Assembly (NCBI GenBank): GCA_021234155.1
Contig: JAJEKV010000544.1
Coordinates: 1 to 64,000, forward strand
Direction of reading: 5' to 3'
Origin: Isoetes taiwanensis
Taxonomy: Eukaryota > Streptophyta > Lycopodiopsida > Isoetales > Isoetaceae
Length of the DNA stretch: 64,000 nucleotides
The notes under the pieces: generated by a model
Told to the model about the DNA's origin: nothing
Database searches by the model: none
The model's input: only the letters and a program-made list of their open reading frames with translations
Translations under genes and position numbers: made by a program
In this document: one piece after another, positions 1 to 12,400 of the stretch
Position numbering within the stretch: position 1 is the stretch's first letter
Layout: each line of letters starts with the position of its first letter

Positions 1-963
1 AAGATTCCCTTAGACTTGACATGATTCCATCAAGATTCCTATAGATTCTTAAAGATTCTATAAAGATTCCCTTGGATTCCCTTAAATTCTCAAAAGATTC
101 TCTCGTGATTCCTATAGATTCCCATTGATTTTCCAAAGATTCTTTTGAGATTCCCTTTGATTTCCAAGATTCTCTTGAGATTCCATAGATTCCTAAGATT
201 CTCTTGAGATTCCTTTAGATTCTCTAAGATTCTATGAAGATTCACCTAGATTCTCCAAGATTGCATCGGGATTCCTCTAAGATTCTCCAAGTATTTATGA
301 AGATTCCTTTAGATTCTCTCAGATTCCTATGGATTCCCTTGAGGATTCGATCACAGTGGCTCCAACTACCTGCTGGGCTGTGCTAAACCACCACTCATTG
401 GGAAAGCTCTGGATGGAGAGAGTCCAGTAAGCGTGGAGTCCCACCCTTCATCAAACCCCTCTTTGCCAAAGTATGTACCTTTGAATGCGGTAATGAAGGA
501 AGCTTCATAGAAAGTCCGCTCATAAATGCTTTGCCACCTCATTACCTTTTTATTAATGAAGGTGACACCTCACCTCCTTTAAAAAAAAATCAATTTAATA
601 TTAAAGGTTAATGGCTAGGATTTATGCTCACCTTTTGATCTAACGGTTTAAGATCTACTACACCAAATCCACTTTAAAGGACCTTCCTTGCACCTTCCTC
701 ATAAAAAACCAAGGGTAGGATTTATTCCTCCCTTGATCCAAACGGTCCTAGGGATGTGGTGCATGCCCCATGCATGCCATGCATGGAGATCCAATGGCTA
801 ACTTGGATGGCTCACCGTCTTCAAATAAACCACCTCACTTGACCCACCTTAAACGGGGTACATCCAAGTAATTTTATAGAATCAAACACATTATATAGAA
901 AAGTTTATGAAGATACCTAGATTATATATAACCATAGATCTTTGATATATATATATATATATA
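1..963 (-). repeat. Inverted copy of the 1.74-kb GAATCT satellite unit
   Basis: Reads as the reverse complement of the units at 1385-6425. Bases 1-345 are a dense AGATTC array (GAATCT on the other strand). Bases 349-470 are the complement of the block at 3636-3760 ending in 'gctactgtgatcgc'. Around 530-560 lies the complement of the 'aatgaggtggcacc' block, around 740-790 the CATGCATG cluster, and 945-963 is (TA)n. The element order is exactly reversed relative to the direct copies, so this copy is head-to-head with them. Confidence 0.8.
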
Positions 964-1044
964 CAAGTCGGTCACATTATGAGGGGGGTGTACAAATTCA
1001 CAAATTCGACCAAAAAGCCAAATGTAGAGAGCCATCTAAACTTT

Positions 1045-1400
1045 GAAGATTCTATAAAGACTCTTTTGAATAAATTAAAGTACAAAGATTCCAGAAAAAT
1101 TCTTTGAGATTCCATCAATTTTTCCCTTATATTCCACAAGATCCCTTGAATCTGTATTAGATTCTATATATGATTCTATAGACATTCCTTTAGATTCTCC
1201 TAGATTTTCAAATATTCTTTTAAACCTTCCCATAGATTCCTAAGATTAGATTTCTCCTCCCCTTTTCTAATTTCCAAAGAATATTCCAAGCATGCCCCCC
1301 ACGGTTTGTCAAGGTTACCTCACCGCCAGGTAAAACCCTTAGGGGATTCCTTAGAATCTATAAAGTAATTTTGGCAATAGATTCTTCAGATTCCTTATAT
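1045..1400 (-). repeat. Partial inverted GAATCT array
   Basis: A second stretch of AGATTC-orientation motifs, such as 'gattctatagacattcc' and 'tagattctcctag', lying between the inverted copy and the first direct copy. The orientation of the motif flips near 1385-1400, which marks the head-to-head junction. Confidence 0.6.
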
Positions 1401-3090
1401 ATATACAATGAGTGTCGCCAACATTCTCAAGATTGATGTAGAGATTGATCCTTTATCCATCTTGGAGATTCCCGTGCGCCATCTCCTTATATATATACAA
1501 TTATTTTATGGGTCCTATGGGGGGTAGTGTGGGTAGAGATTAATCCTATCCGCCTAATTTTGAGGTGGCGCTTAAATGGTCCTTGGATTTGATGGGGCAT
1601 GCATGGGCCATGCATGGGGGCACCCCATCCATGAACTGGCCGACGGCACCCAAGAAATCTTGGGCCCCTAAAGCGGAAGGTGCAGCGAATGTCTTAAAAG
1701 GTGCTTTTTGGTGTAAATAATCTTAACCTTTGATCAAATGGGGAGGAGAAATCCTAACCATTAATTTTATTAAATTGCAAGATTTATTAAAAAGAGGGAG
1801 GAGGTGGCACCTTTATTTAATAACAATAAACAAGTAATGAGGTGGATTCAACATTAATGGATGGACTTTCTACAGTTTTTTTTATAATTCTCCAAAGGCC
1901 GATAACTTGAGAGATTCTGGATGAAAATTCCACACTATTGAATTCCTTCTCCAAATCCCTCCAATGAAGATTCTGGGCATCGTTGTCGCCTGAGCTAATG
2001 ATCGAATTTAGATTTTGAAACTTATCTCAACTAATGGGAATTCTAAGAGACTTTAGAGGAATTTTATAGATTTTTAGAGAATCCTAAATGAACCCCAAGA
2101 GAATTTGGGAATGTATCCCAGGAGAATCTACCAAGAAACATGGGTAAATCTAAAAAGAATCTTTGAGACGATCTTTAGAGGCTAGGGGGAAACCCCAACA
2201 AAAATTAGGGGAATTTATGGGAATCTCAAGGAAATCATAGAGAATCCAGTAGAAATAAGCGCAATCTTCATAAAGTTCCTTTGAGAACTGCGGTAAATCA
2301 GAGAATCTAAGGAATCTACATAGAATCTAAGGAATCTAATGTGAGAATCTTTAAGAAAATTTAGGAGAATCCACATAGAATTTTGGAGACCTGTAGGTTT
2401 TCTTGGATAAGTTCAAAAATTTAGAGGAATCTTTACAGAATCTTAAGAATCGAGGAAAGCCTCTTGTGGAATCTTAGGGACCTTTCACGGTCATGCGTTT
2501 AGTAGGGGAATCTTGATAGAATCTAAGGGAATCCAACGTAATTCATATAGAATCTTGGAAAATTTGGGATAATCTTTGAGAATCTAGGGAATCTTAAGAG
2601 AACCTTTGGCAATCTATGGATTAAGAGTATGTTTCAAGGAATCTTCTTTGAATCTTTGAGAATCTAAGATACTTTTTCCCAAGATTTCAAGACCCTAAAT
2701 TGGATAGAATCTCTTTTGAATGGCTGCAAACCAAAAACCTAAGGCATCTTCATAAAAATTGAGAATCTAGGGAATCTTTTGATGGAATCTTCAAGAATCT
2801 AGGGAAATCTATAGAATCTAACAAAATCTAAGAGAATCTACATAACTTAGAATTTAGAGGATCCTTAGGTGAGAATCAAATGAGATCTTGAGGAACCAAG
2901 ACCTAAGAATCTAAGGGAATCTTTTACACCAAGTGTATTTTCTAGGGGAATCTGATAGAGCCTAAAAGGAATCTAAGAGAATCCATATAGAATCTTGAGA
3001 AATCTAATCTGGGGATAATCTTGAGAATGGGGGAATCTTAAGAGAATCTTAAGTTTGGCCCCATGCATGCCCTTATAGTACACTCAAGGG
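1385..3090 (+). repeat. Direct copy A of the 1.74-kb complex satellite
   Basis: The order is: 'gagtgtcgccaacattct' near 1410, 'ttattttatgggtcctatgg' at 1501, the CATGCATG palindrome at 1598-1616, 'aggtgctttttggtg' near 1700, 'caagtaatgaggtgg' near 1830, then a GAATCT array from about 1900 to 3060. The anchor 'ttattttatgg' recurs at about 3255 and 4987, giving a period of 1.73-1.75 kb. No sustained reading frame is present. GAATCT is spaced mostly 9-13 bp apart, close to one helical turn. Confidence 0.85.
1598..1616. promoter_or_regulatory. Palindromic double RY (CATGCATG) motif in satellite copy A
   Basis: CATGCATGG and CCATGCATG flank a single central G, a perfect 9+1+9 palindrome. CATGCA(TG) is the RY element bound by plant B3-domain factors. 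The cluster recurs at 3356-3372 and in the inverted copy near 745-785. Whether anything binds it here is inference. Confidence 0.4.
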
Positions 3091-3091
3091 T

Positions 3092-3093
<2 letters not shown>

Positions 3094-3143
<50 letters not shown>
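3094..3143. repeat. (TA)n microsatellite
   Basis: Uninterrupted TA dinucleotides at the head of satellite copy B, preceded by 'cccttatagtacactca', which resembles the lead-in to the (AT)n tract at 19081. Confidence 0.95.
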
Positions 3144-3145
<2 letters not shown>

Positions 3146-3355
3146 TTATATATCCAACAAATTATATGAAAATAACATTCTGGTAGAGAGATTGATGTAG
3201 ATTGATCTCGCCATCCATACGCAGATGGACCGCATACATCTTATATATATACAATTATTTTATGGGTCCTATGGGGGGAGCGTGGGCAGAGATTAATCCT
3301 ATCCGGCTTAATTTTTGAGGTGGCGCTTTAAATGGCCCTTGATTTGATGGGGGGT

Positions 3356-3372
3356 ATGCATGGGCCATGCAT
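3356..3372. promoter_or_regulatory. Palindromic RY motif in satellite copy B
   Basis: ATGCATGG-G-CCATGCAT, the equivalent of the palindrome at 1598-1616, kept intact although the surrounding bases have diverged. Confidence 0.35.
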
Positions 3373-4818
3373 GGGGAATGCACCCCATCCAGAACCACGC
3401 CGACGCACGGTGAAAATCGCTTTGATTTTAAAGGAAGGTGCAAGGAAGGTGTCTTAAAAGGTGCTTTGGTGCAAATAATCTTAACCGTTGATCAAATGGG
3501 GAGGAGAAACTTAACCATTAACTTTTTATTAAATTGCAATTTCTTTATTTGCGGCACCTTATTGAAACAAGTAATGAGGTGGCACCAACATTAATGGATG
3601 GACTTTAAAAGCCTTTTGAGGTCAAGCTTCAAACCGATAACTTGCGCAAAGAGAGAGGCCTGATGAAGGTGGGGCCCACACTATTGAATTCCTCACGGAG
3701 AACTTTCCAATGAGTGGTACTTTGGCATCAGTTGCTTGGAGCTACTGTGATCGCAATTACTAAGTTTCTTTGGAAACTTAGAATTTCTAAGGTAATCCAC
3801 GGGAATTTAAGAGACTTTAGAGAATCCCTCCCTATGATTTTAGAGAATTCTAAATGAACCCTCAATAAATCTGGGAATCTATGATAGGAGAATCTACTAG
3901 GAAACATGGGGAATCTTGTAGAAGAATCTTTGATGATTTTAGGAGGGGGAACCCCAACAAAATTAGGGAATTTACGGGAATCTCAAGGAAATCATAGAGA
4001 ATCTAGTAGAATGGAAGTGCATCTTTCATGCGCCCTTGGAGAACTGCGGTAAATTCAGAATCTAAGGAATCTACATAGAATCAAGCGAATGAGAATCCAA
4101 GAAAATTTAGGAGAATCCACACAGAATTTGGAGACCTCTGTGAGGTTTCTCAGGATAAGTTCAAAAATTTAGAGGAATCTTTATAGAATCTTAAGAAAGG
4201 GGAAGGGAATTTATGGGAATCTTCATTACCAAGTGTGTTTAGTAGGGGAATCTTGATAGAATCTAAGGGAATCCAACAATCCATACAGAATCTTGGAAAT
4301 TTGGGAAATCTTTGAGAATCTAGAAATCTTAAGAGAACCCTAAGGGAATCTATGGGATTAAGAATTTAAGGAATCTTCCTTGAATCTTTGGAGAATCTAA
4401 GATACTTTTCCTAATCTTCAAGAATCTAAGCTAATCTTTATAGAACTTTTTGAATGGGAGACCAGTGTAATCTAAGTGTCCTCGAGAATCTAGGGGAATC
4501 TTGATGGAAGTTCAAAATCTAGGGGAATCTATAGAATTTACCTAAGAGAATCTACATAGAAAAGAATTTAGAGGATCCTTGTGGATAACGCTTGAGATCT
4601 TGGGAAGCTTTGTAGAATCCTAAGAATCTATTTCATTACACTAAGTGTATTTTCTAGGGGAATCTTGGATAGAATCTAAAGGAAACCTAAGAGAATCTAT
4701 ATAGAATCTTGAGAAATCTAGAGAAATTTGGGATAATCTTGAGAATCTAGGGGAATCTTTAAGAGAATCTTAAGTTTGACCTCGAATTTTTTGTGTGTAT
4801 CTCCCCTTATAAGACACT

Positions 4819-4820
<2 letters not shown>

Positions 4821-4866
<46 letters not shown>

Positions 4867-6425
4867 TTATATATGGAGCAATTATATGAGTGTCGCCAAC
4901 ATTCTAGAGATTGATGGGGATCGATCTCTACCATCCATCAGATATTTTCCCAAAATTTTTCGCGCCTTTTATATATATATAACAAATTATTTTAAGGGTC
5001 CTATGGGGGTGAGTGTGGGTAGAGATTAATCCTATCCGTCAATTTTGAGGCATTTTGAAAATGGCCTTCGATTTGATGGGGCATACGCATGGGCCATGCA
5101 CGGGCCGACCCATCCATGAACTGGGCCGACCGGTGAAACCCGGCCCTGATTTTTAAAGGGAAGGTAAGAAGCGTCCGCTGGGTGCTTTTGGTACTAATCT
5201 TAACCGAACCCGGTAAAATGGGGAGGATGAAAATCCTAACCAGTCCTATCACCCGAATGTCGGCGCTGAGTACAACCCTTATTTAACAAACAAGCAATGA
5301 GGCGGCAATCAACATTAATGGACGGACCTTCTGTGAAGCTTTTTTATAATAGCTTTCAAAGGTCGAGTAACTTGCAAGAGTTTCTATATCGGCGACGACA
5401 GTTCAGAACTTTTCTAATGAGTGGTATTCGCGACGTTATCAAGTATGAAATAATGACTAATATGTCTTTTTGAACGAATTTACGTGAACTCCATGGGAAT
5501 TTAAGAGGACTTTAGAGGAATCTCCATAGGATTTTAGAGAATTTAAATGAACCTCAAGAGAATCTTTGGGACCTATGATAGAGCAACCCGTCACAGGAAA
5601 CATAAGAAATCCAGAAAGTGAGAATCTTGAGATGACCCTATAGTGTCAAAGAAACCCCAACAAGTTCTCCAGGAATTTTATGGGAATCTCAAGGAAACTA
5701 TAGAGAATCTAGTAGAATCAAGCATCTCACAAAATCTTGGAGAACTGGCAAATCAGAGAATTTAAGGGAATCACACAGTCCTATAGTCCTACTTAGAACA
5801 GCGTCTATAGTGAACTATGAATTTCTGGAGACTCCCTTTAAGAGGTTTCTTTTCAGGAGTTTTGTGTTCCTGGCACTCTAGGAGGAATTCCTGGGATATG
5901 AATTCCAAAGGAATCTAGGGAAGCTTCTTGTGGAATCTTTAGGAATCTTTCATTACTAAGTGTGTTTAGTAGGGGAATCTTGATAGAATCTAAGGAACTA
6001 CAACGTAATCTATACATAGAATCAACCCTGGAAAATTTGGGATAATTTTGAGATCAGGAATCTGCGAACGGTAATTTGCGGGATTAAGAGATATGGTTCC
6101 TTCTTGAATTTTTGAGAGAATTTAAGATACTTTTTCCTCAATCTTCAAGAATTCCAAGCCAATCTTTATAGAATCTCTCATTGAATGGTTCTAATCTAGC
6201 GTAATCTGGCGCATCTTCATAAAAATCTTCTTCGAGAATCTAGGGGAATCTTGGATGAAGAATCTAGGAATCTCTATAGAATCTAACAAAAAATCTAAGA
6301 GAACCTACATTCCTAGAGAATCTCCTGAGGATCCCTTTGTGATTTAACGTTTGCGATCTTTGAGGAATCTTTGCAGAATCCTAAGAATCTTAAGGGAATT
6401 TTACACTAAGTGCATTTTCTAGGGG
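4821..6425 (+). repeat. Direct copy C of the 1.74-kb complex satellite
   Basis: Begins with (TA)n at 4824-4864 and carries the same blocks ('gagtgtcgccaacattctag' near 4888, 'gggtcctatggggg' near 4997) and a more eroded GAATCT array at about 5480-6420. It is the most diverged copy, with the CATGCATG palindrome degraded near 5085-5105. The array ends at about 6425, after which the base composition and motif content change. Confidence 0.8.
4824..4864. repeat. (TA)n microsatellite
   Basis: TA dinucleotide tract at the head of satellite copy C, preceded by 'ccccttataagacactca', again similar to the lead-in of the other tracts. Confidence 0.95.
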
Positions 6426-9400
6426 AATTCACAACGCTAACATAGTCCCATACAACCCTATAAAACCCAGACAGTAAAATTCTGGGGATACCTTTGATGA
6501 ACCCCGAAGATAACCTGCTGAACCCATCAGCTCCTTCAGCACCACCGCAACCCATGTCGTTCAACATCCTGATCGATAGAGATGATCCATCCCCAGTGAC
6601 GACCTTTAATTGCCGATCCCCAATAACCCGGCACCAATCCGTCCCGAAACGTACCATTCAGGAATCCATCGTTCACCTGTTCTGGAGCCATAATAACGGT
6701 CGCACCTGATGAAGTTGCAGGAAGGTGATAGAATTGGCTTTTAATCCGCATCATTGAATTAAGCTTAATCTCTTCCCTCGATGTCAAGCGTGAAATTTAA
6801 TGGGCAAAGAAATCTCTAAGGTCCACCTTCATGAAGCAAGAATGCATTAATTCAGCGTCCGCGATATTTCTTCCACTCTTTTTCTCGTTTCGCCCGCCTG
6901 GGCTTGTATCTTAGCCATGCTTTCGAGAGCAGATATGATCGACGACGCTTGTGAACTCCTCAGATAACCCGTAATTGATTTGAAGTTCGGACTTAGGGAG
7001 TTCGCGGATGACTACAAAGGGCCATAACCAAATCTTTTGCAATGCTTGATATAAGTTCATCTATAACAAAAGGACCACTTTTTGATTCCTCACACCCACC
7101 ATATAGATTCAATCAGACCGTTGTTCTTTCCTGCTAATCTTGTCAAAATATTTCCTCGACATCTCTAATCTCCTTGAGTGTCTTTTCCCGACATTTATTA
7201 ACTATCACTTTGTTGTAAACCTGTGGTACTCTATAGCGCCATCGCTAGTTCATTCTTTTTCCATGTTTTATATGGGCTGCTTGTAACGGATTCTCTTTGT
7301 TTTTCTGCTGCGTATGCTGCCACGAAAGCACCGCATTTCATCGCCGGGCTTATCCTTAGCGTGTAATGCGTTCCTGTAGCCTATCCAACTATCAAAATGG
7401 ATTCCAATTCATTCTCGAAATTTAATGATAGTTCTTTTCGAGATTTTCGCTTAATATAGATATTTTAAACGTCCGCATTATTGGTAAGATAATATTAATA
7501 ACGCTGATTCCGTTAATTACCATCGTGGATCCTCAAAGTTTGTCAATACAATTGTCTTATTTTTATAATAACACCATCGCTCAACTTTGTGGCGAGATCT
7601 TCTAAAGCAGAGGCGCTATTCGCTTTGTAGCTTTGGTACAGCAATGGCAGCGTTATTAAAAGAAGGGACCATCATTCAAATAAGTTTTCGCCCGTGTTTG
7701 CCGCCTAATAATTAATGTTCGACCAGATTCTAACTTTAGAATAGTAATCATATATCTATCAGATGACAACTGCTTTTACATATCATTTCTGTATTAATGT
7801 TCCAACATGTTAGATTCTATCACGTAGTACTAGATGGCAAAAATTCATTTCAGAAATATGTTCCAACATGCTAGGATTCTACCGGCTGCTAGTTACCAGA
7901 TGGCAAAAAATCAGAGCAGGCATTTGTCTTTTTACAAACATACAAAGTTCCCACTGCTTTCCATTGTTTTTAGGTAGATCTGGGAGAAGACGTATGATGA
8001 TAAGTCGAATTTGCAACTTTATACAAAGGGCCTTCTTTGACTTTCTCGCATGGGTGATATTTCCTTTGTTTTATTTGTGTCATAAACTAATTTGATGATA
8101 TGTATCGAATTTCAAGACTAGGCCAAGAAAGTCGCTAGATGGAGCATGATTGCACTAGCTTTTTATGCAAGAAATATGTGTTGTACAAATATTCTTAAGT
8201 CATGGAAATATATTTTACATGGCGTCCTCATAAATCACGGCCATGATAATCGGGTTTGATGGTTACATTTTTGATGTAATTAGATTTATCCTGATGTTTG
8301 ATTTTTGTTTAAAATGTTGACACTCAAATTTTGATTATGCTGTCGGGTCTTAGTAGCCCAAATGCACATGTGCGCCTCGTTCCAGCAAAGGCTTATATTG
8401 CTTGGTTGTTTCCTACTTCTCCAAATGCACATGTTCAAACAATTCAATGACGCTCTCGGGCTGGTGCTGTCATATGCTAATTATAAATGTCTAGATACGC
8501 TGGAGCCATGATCTCGTATTCAACTATGATTGCCTTATTATTATTACATCTTCTTTTGGCATATTCTAAACCGGATAAGTCGCCAGACACACCGTTCTTA
8601 GCTTCTTCCGCTATCGGAAGGCAGTGTCCGCCTTTTCTGATTATTCTATGCCCTATGTAATTTGAAATGGTGAATGGTCATTTTGTGGTTCAGCCCAAAT
8701 CGAACCACAAACCGATAGAAACGTTGTTTCTACCTCCATAAATCTTTGATTTCAGTGCAAGTGTTCATGTAGATTAGATTCCAATGTTTTGGCCCAAGTT
8801 TAGCTCTATAGCCAACACTAAGTTTGTTTTGCCAACAACCGCTTTGTCTTCGGGCTTCTTGCGTGCCAACCATGGACTGCTAGGGCATTCATTGTTTCAA
8901 AACCGTATTTAATCCATATGGTCCGGCCGAAGGAAAGTTCATGATCTACAATAGGTTGGTTTATGTTAGGCAAACTGAAACTTCAAAGGTAATGACTTTA
9001 ATTTTTGGCAAGAATTCAATGCTTTGGCTAAATTTCATTCCTTCAAACATGGTTATGATCTACTACATAGTGTTTATCAATGTTACCTTTAGCCCTTAGC
9101 ATGTCAAAGATTTTCGTACGCAAATTAACACAATCGAAGTTCAAAATTCCTTTGTAGTTTGAATGGCTTATAGCAGGTTTGGTCTGATGTTCCGCTTCCC
9201 CAATGCTATTGTAGTGTTAACTAAGGCCAAGGACTTAAAAACTCTCTACGACAGCAAATGTTGCACTTCCATAACCATTGGCTTTGCCCAAGATAGAATA
9301 CCTTGCTACCTTTAGGTTGGGTAAAATAGGTGTTTTTTCTAGATGACCGTTACGTGATTATAGATCGGGCGGTACCATGAATTCATGAGACATTTTGCAC

Positions 9401-12400
9401 AAGAAAGATTGGCAAAATTACATTACTCCGCTATTTTGAAAGAGATTTGGAATGCCTAAAGGCTTGCAGTTGCACTCGCCTACTTAACCTAGGCCCTTAG
9501 AAAAACGCATTGATTGACTGTGGTAAAAGAGGCTAGTTTACGAATGTGGGTTGTGAAGATTAGCGGCGGTCTCATAAAAGGTTCTTCGAAGGTTTCACGT
9601 TTTGCTGGTCATTCGGTTTAATGTAGAAAACCTCTTTTTGCTTTCTTTTGCTAGATTAATGTTATTAATGGGTTCAGTACCGCATTTCGCGCAGAGATAA
9701 GAATTATTTTGAAAGAAACTTCCATTGATGACCCGCGATGCTCCCCATGATGTTGTATCCGCCGGACCTATGTATGATGTGCATGATGACCAAAAATCAC
9801 TTACGCAGGATGGAAAGCACGGCGATCTCATGAGCTTGCAAAGTGCTGCTATTCCGCCAAAATAAAGCAAAAATACAATGAACACACATTCATGTGCATA
9901 TCTTGAATATTCTTTGCTCTTAGTATAACATAAGGGACATAGCAGAAATCCAGCTTCTGAAAAGCTTCTGTGGCTGCCAAGATGAGATTTTTGAGGGAGC
10001 TCAAGTTTGTTATAAAATAGGACACATTACCAAAACTGTCTTGAAGTTATTAGAAGCATATGAAGCTCTACACATGGGTGGGAATGAGGCAGGCTTGTTC
10101 AGAAAAGCTTGCAAGGAAAGGGAAGAAGAAGAGAGATTGCTTTCGCGAGGGTACTGCATTTGCATCTTCTCAAGGTAAAGAAATCTGCACGCATCTTCTT
10201 GAATTACGAGGAGAAGAAGTTTGGCATTTTACGGTGACCTGTTTCGCGGTATTGCTTGTGGCTGATCGACAGTGATGTAAAACTCCATGATTACGCGCTA
10301 ATAGCCGACAAGACAATTAGCGATATCCAAATATGTGGCATGGCCACATCCGTGACGGATGAGAACATAGTCGTTTTAGAACAATCAGCTGAACAAAGAG
10401 ATGTCCACCGGGTACCATAGCGCAACAAGCCCAATCCATCATGAGATGTCTTGAAAAAAATATTTTCGAGAAAAAACCCAGCAGGCGAGGTTGATCTGGG
10501 CAAAAAAGCCGTCAAAATTTTTAAATCACCGCAGAAGCACTGCTTGAGGTAACCCCAATGTGTCCAATGAGTGTTCGGGAATTAACACCACGAGATATCA
10601 TAGTGTCCGATTATCATGAAATTGAACCAAGTTCAGCGGTGTTTACAAAGCCTTTTGCAAGATTTTGTGATATTGAGCGCTTGCCGGAAGGCATGATTAG
10701 GAGACTCGCTTCAAAACATATTAGGACGCATCCAGCGGTAAGATCTTGTTGTTGATAAAATAAGATGATTAAGCGACAGGAAGGACTATGTGATGCCGAG
10801 AAATCTGTAATTCGGCAGGAAATAGGCTTTCTTTTTGTCGGGGAAAATCGAGGAAGCAAGTAAATGGGCTGCACATAATGATATAAATAAATTGCAATTA
10901 GGGTTCTAATAGGTTAAGCCCTAAATAATTTGAGCGGATAGTCTTCGATAGCCTTTGGTGCTCCGTATGTATCTTAGCAGATCGCGTCTTGTACAAGGTC
11001 GCGCCGATCCGGTTCTCTCTTTTGCTTATACTCATATGATTTTGTGAAATGATTTTTAACCGCATTCTGAAGGATTTTCTACATAAGTATATATATATAG
11101 AAGAAAGTAGTGGACCATTATCTATCATCTTCTTAATCTTCATCTTATATCAATATGTAAAGTCCGCAATCCCAGCGTTGATATATATCTTTGTGTTTTC
11201 GACATCTATTTATTTGTTTTGTTCACAGTCGTATTTTGATGCGTGTGGATTTGAGTTGTAGATTTTATGTCTTCAGTGATGTGTAGTTTTGCTTACATAA
11301 GTTTGAATATTTTGAAAAGATCTTCTTTTTTGATTGTGTTCTTGCCGATTTTTTTTTTGATGTTGTCCGCCCCATGTTCTTCTCGTTTCGATTTTCCCCG
11401 TCGCAATAGTCTTAGTTATGAAGACAGCGGTAAAGATTTAGGTGCCCTACCTAAAGTCGCCTTAAAATCTTGTTATCATCCGATTTGCAAGGTGTCGGTG
11501 GTTGACCGCCCTTCCCTTTAGGAACGCACTCATTTGGTTCCCCATACCCTATTCTACGATGAGAGATTAGCATTATTAATGGTATCATTGTGGATAAACC
11601 GACGGCAAGACAAATATGGCGCTTTTATAGTTTTATCTAAGATATAGTTTGCTACTATAGAGTGGCATCGCTATATTTATGCCTCTTTTTGCCATTAAAT
11701 TGCCATTGATTGTCTTTTCTGAATCGATAAAATTTGCGGGAAAAGTTTTTGGTGATTGGGCACGCTAAGAGACCTTCATGTAGTAATATGTGTGCTTTTC
11801 TTGCCCATCATGAGCCAGGTCTTAGGTTGATGTTCTTCATTAATAATCTTTCTGACGTGACAGCAGTAGGTTGATGCGGTAATATTTAGAGTGGCACCGA
11901 AGGTGATGTCTCTTGTAAGGATTGGTTATGGGATCTACAAATTTGTCTAAATGTATGGGTAGAAGCCAAAAGCAATTATTGGTTTTAAAAGTGGCAAGCA
12001 TAAGAGGAATTACGTAACTTCATTTCCACACATGCGGTACGGGGTATTTTTGTTGCCGGAGAAGCGACCACGTGCGAAGTGATGTCTCATCGAAATGCGC
12101 GGCTTTATATGTCCATGATTTGTATCGGCGTGCCACCTCATTCCATTCCACTTTCCTTTCATTTATGCGGCTGACATTGGTATTGCTTTTCAGTGGGAGG
12201 TGGAGATAACGTATATCTAAAGATCCAGCAAATAAAGAGAGGATATACTATCTATTTTCATAGCGACGGAAATCAATGATGGGGTTATTATCACTACCTC
12301 ATAAAACTAGATTCTTCAAGAAAAATCCCTTACATAAGAACTCATAAGTTTTACTATCTCATTTTGAAGATACTTGATATGCCAAGAAGTTTACATCTAG

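Larger units (their letters stand above)
3091..4820 (+). repeat. Direct copy B of the 1.74-kb complex satellite
   Basis: Starts with (TA)n at 3094-3143 and repeats the same blocks as copy A: 'tatgggtcctatgggg' near 3265, the CATGCATG palindrome at 3356-3372, 'gaggtggcaccaacattaatgg' near 3577 (partial), and a GAATCT array at about 3770-4770. The small frames that cross it are not conserved between copies and are treated as chance. Confidence 0.85.

Noticed and set aside
6490-6790. Overlapping frames of 71-83 codons on both strands with Pro-rich and Gly-rich sequence
   Set aside because: Neither has a recognisable domain, partner exon or conservation evidence in the window, and they overlap the end of the satellite.
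9997-10150. A frame reading CYKIGHITKTVLKLLE, recalling a Gag zinc knuckle
   Set aside because: The second and later cysteines of a CCHC knuckle are missing and no pol motifs follow.
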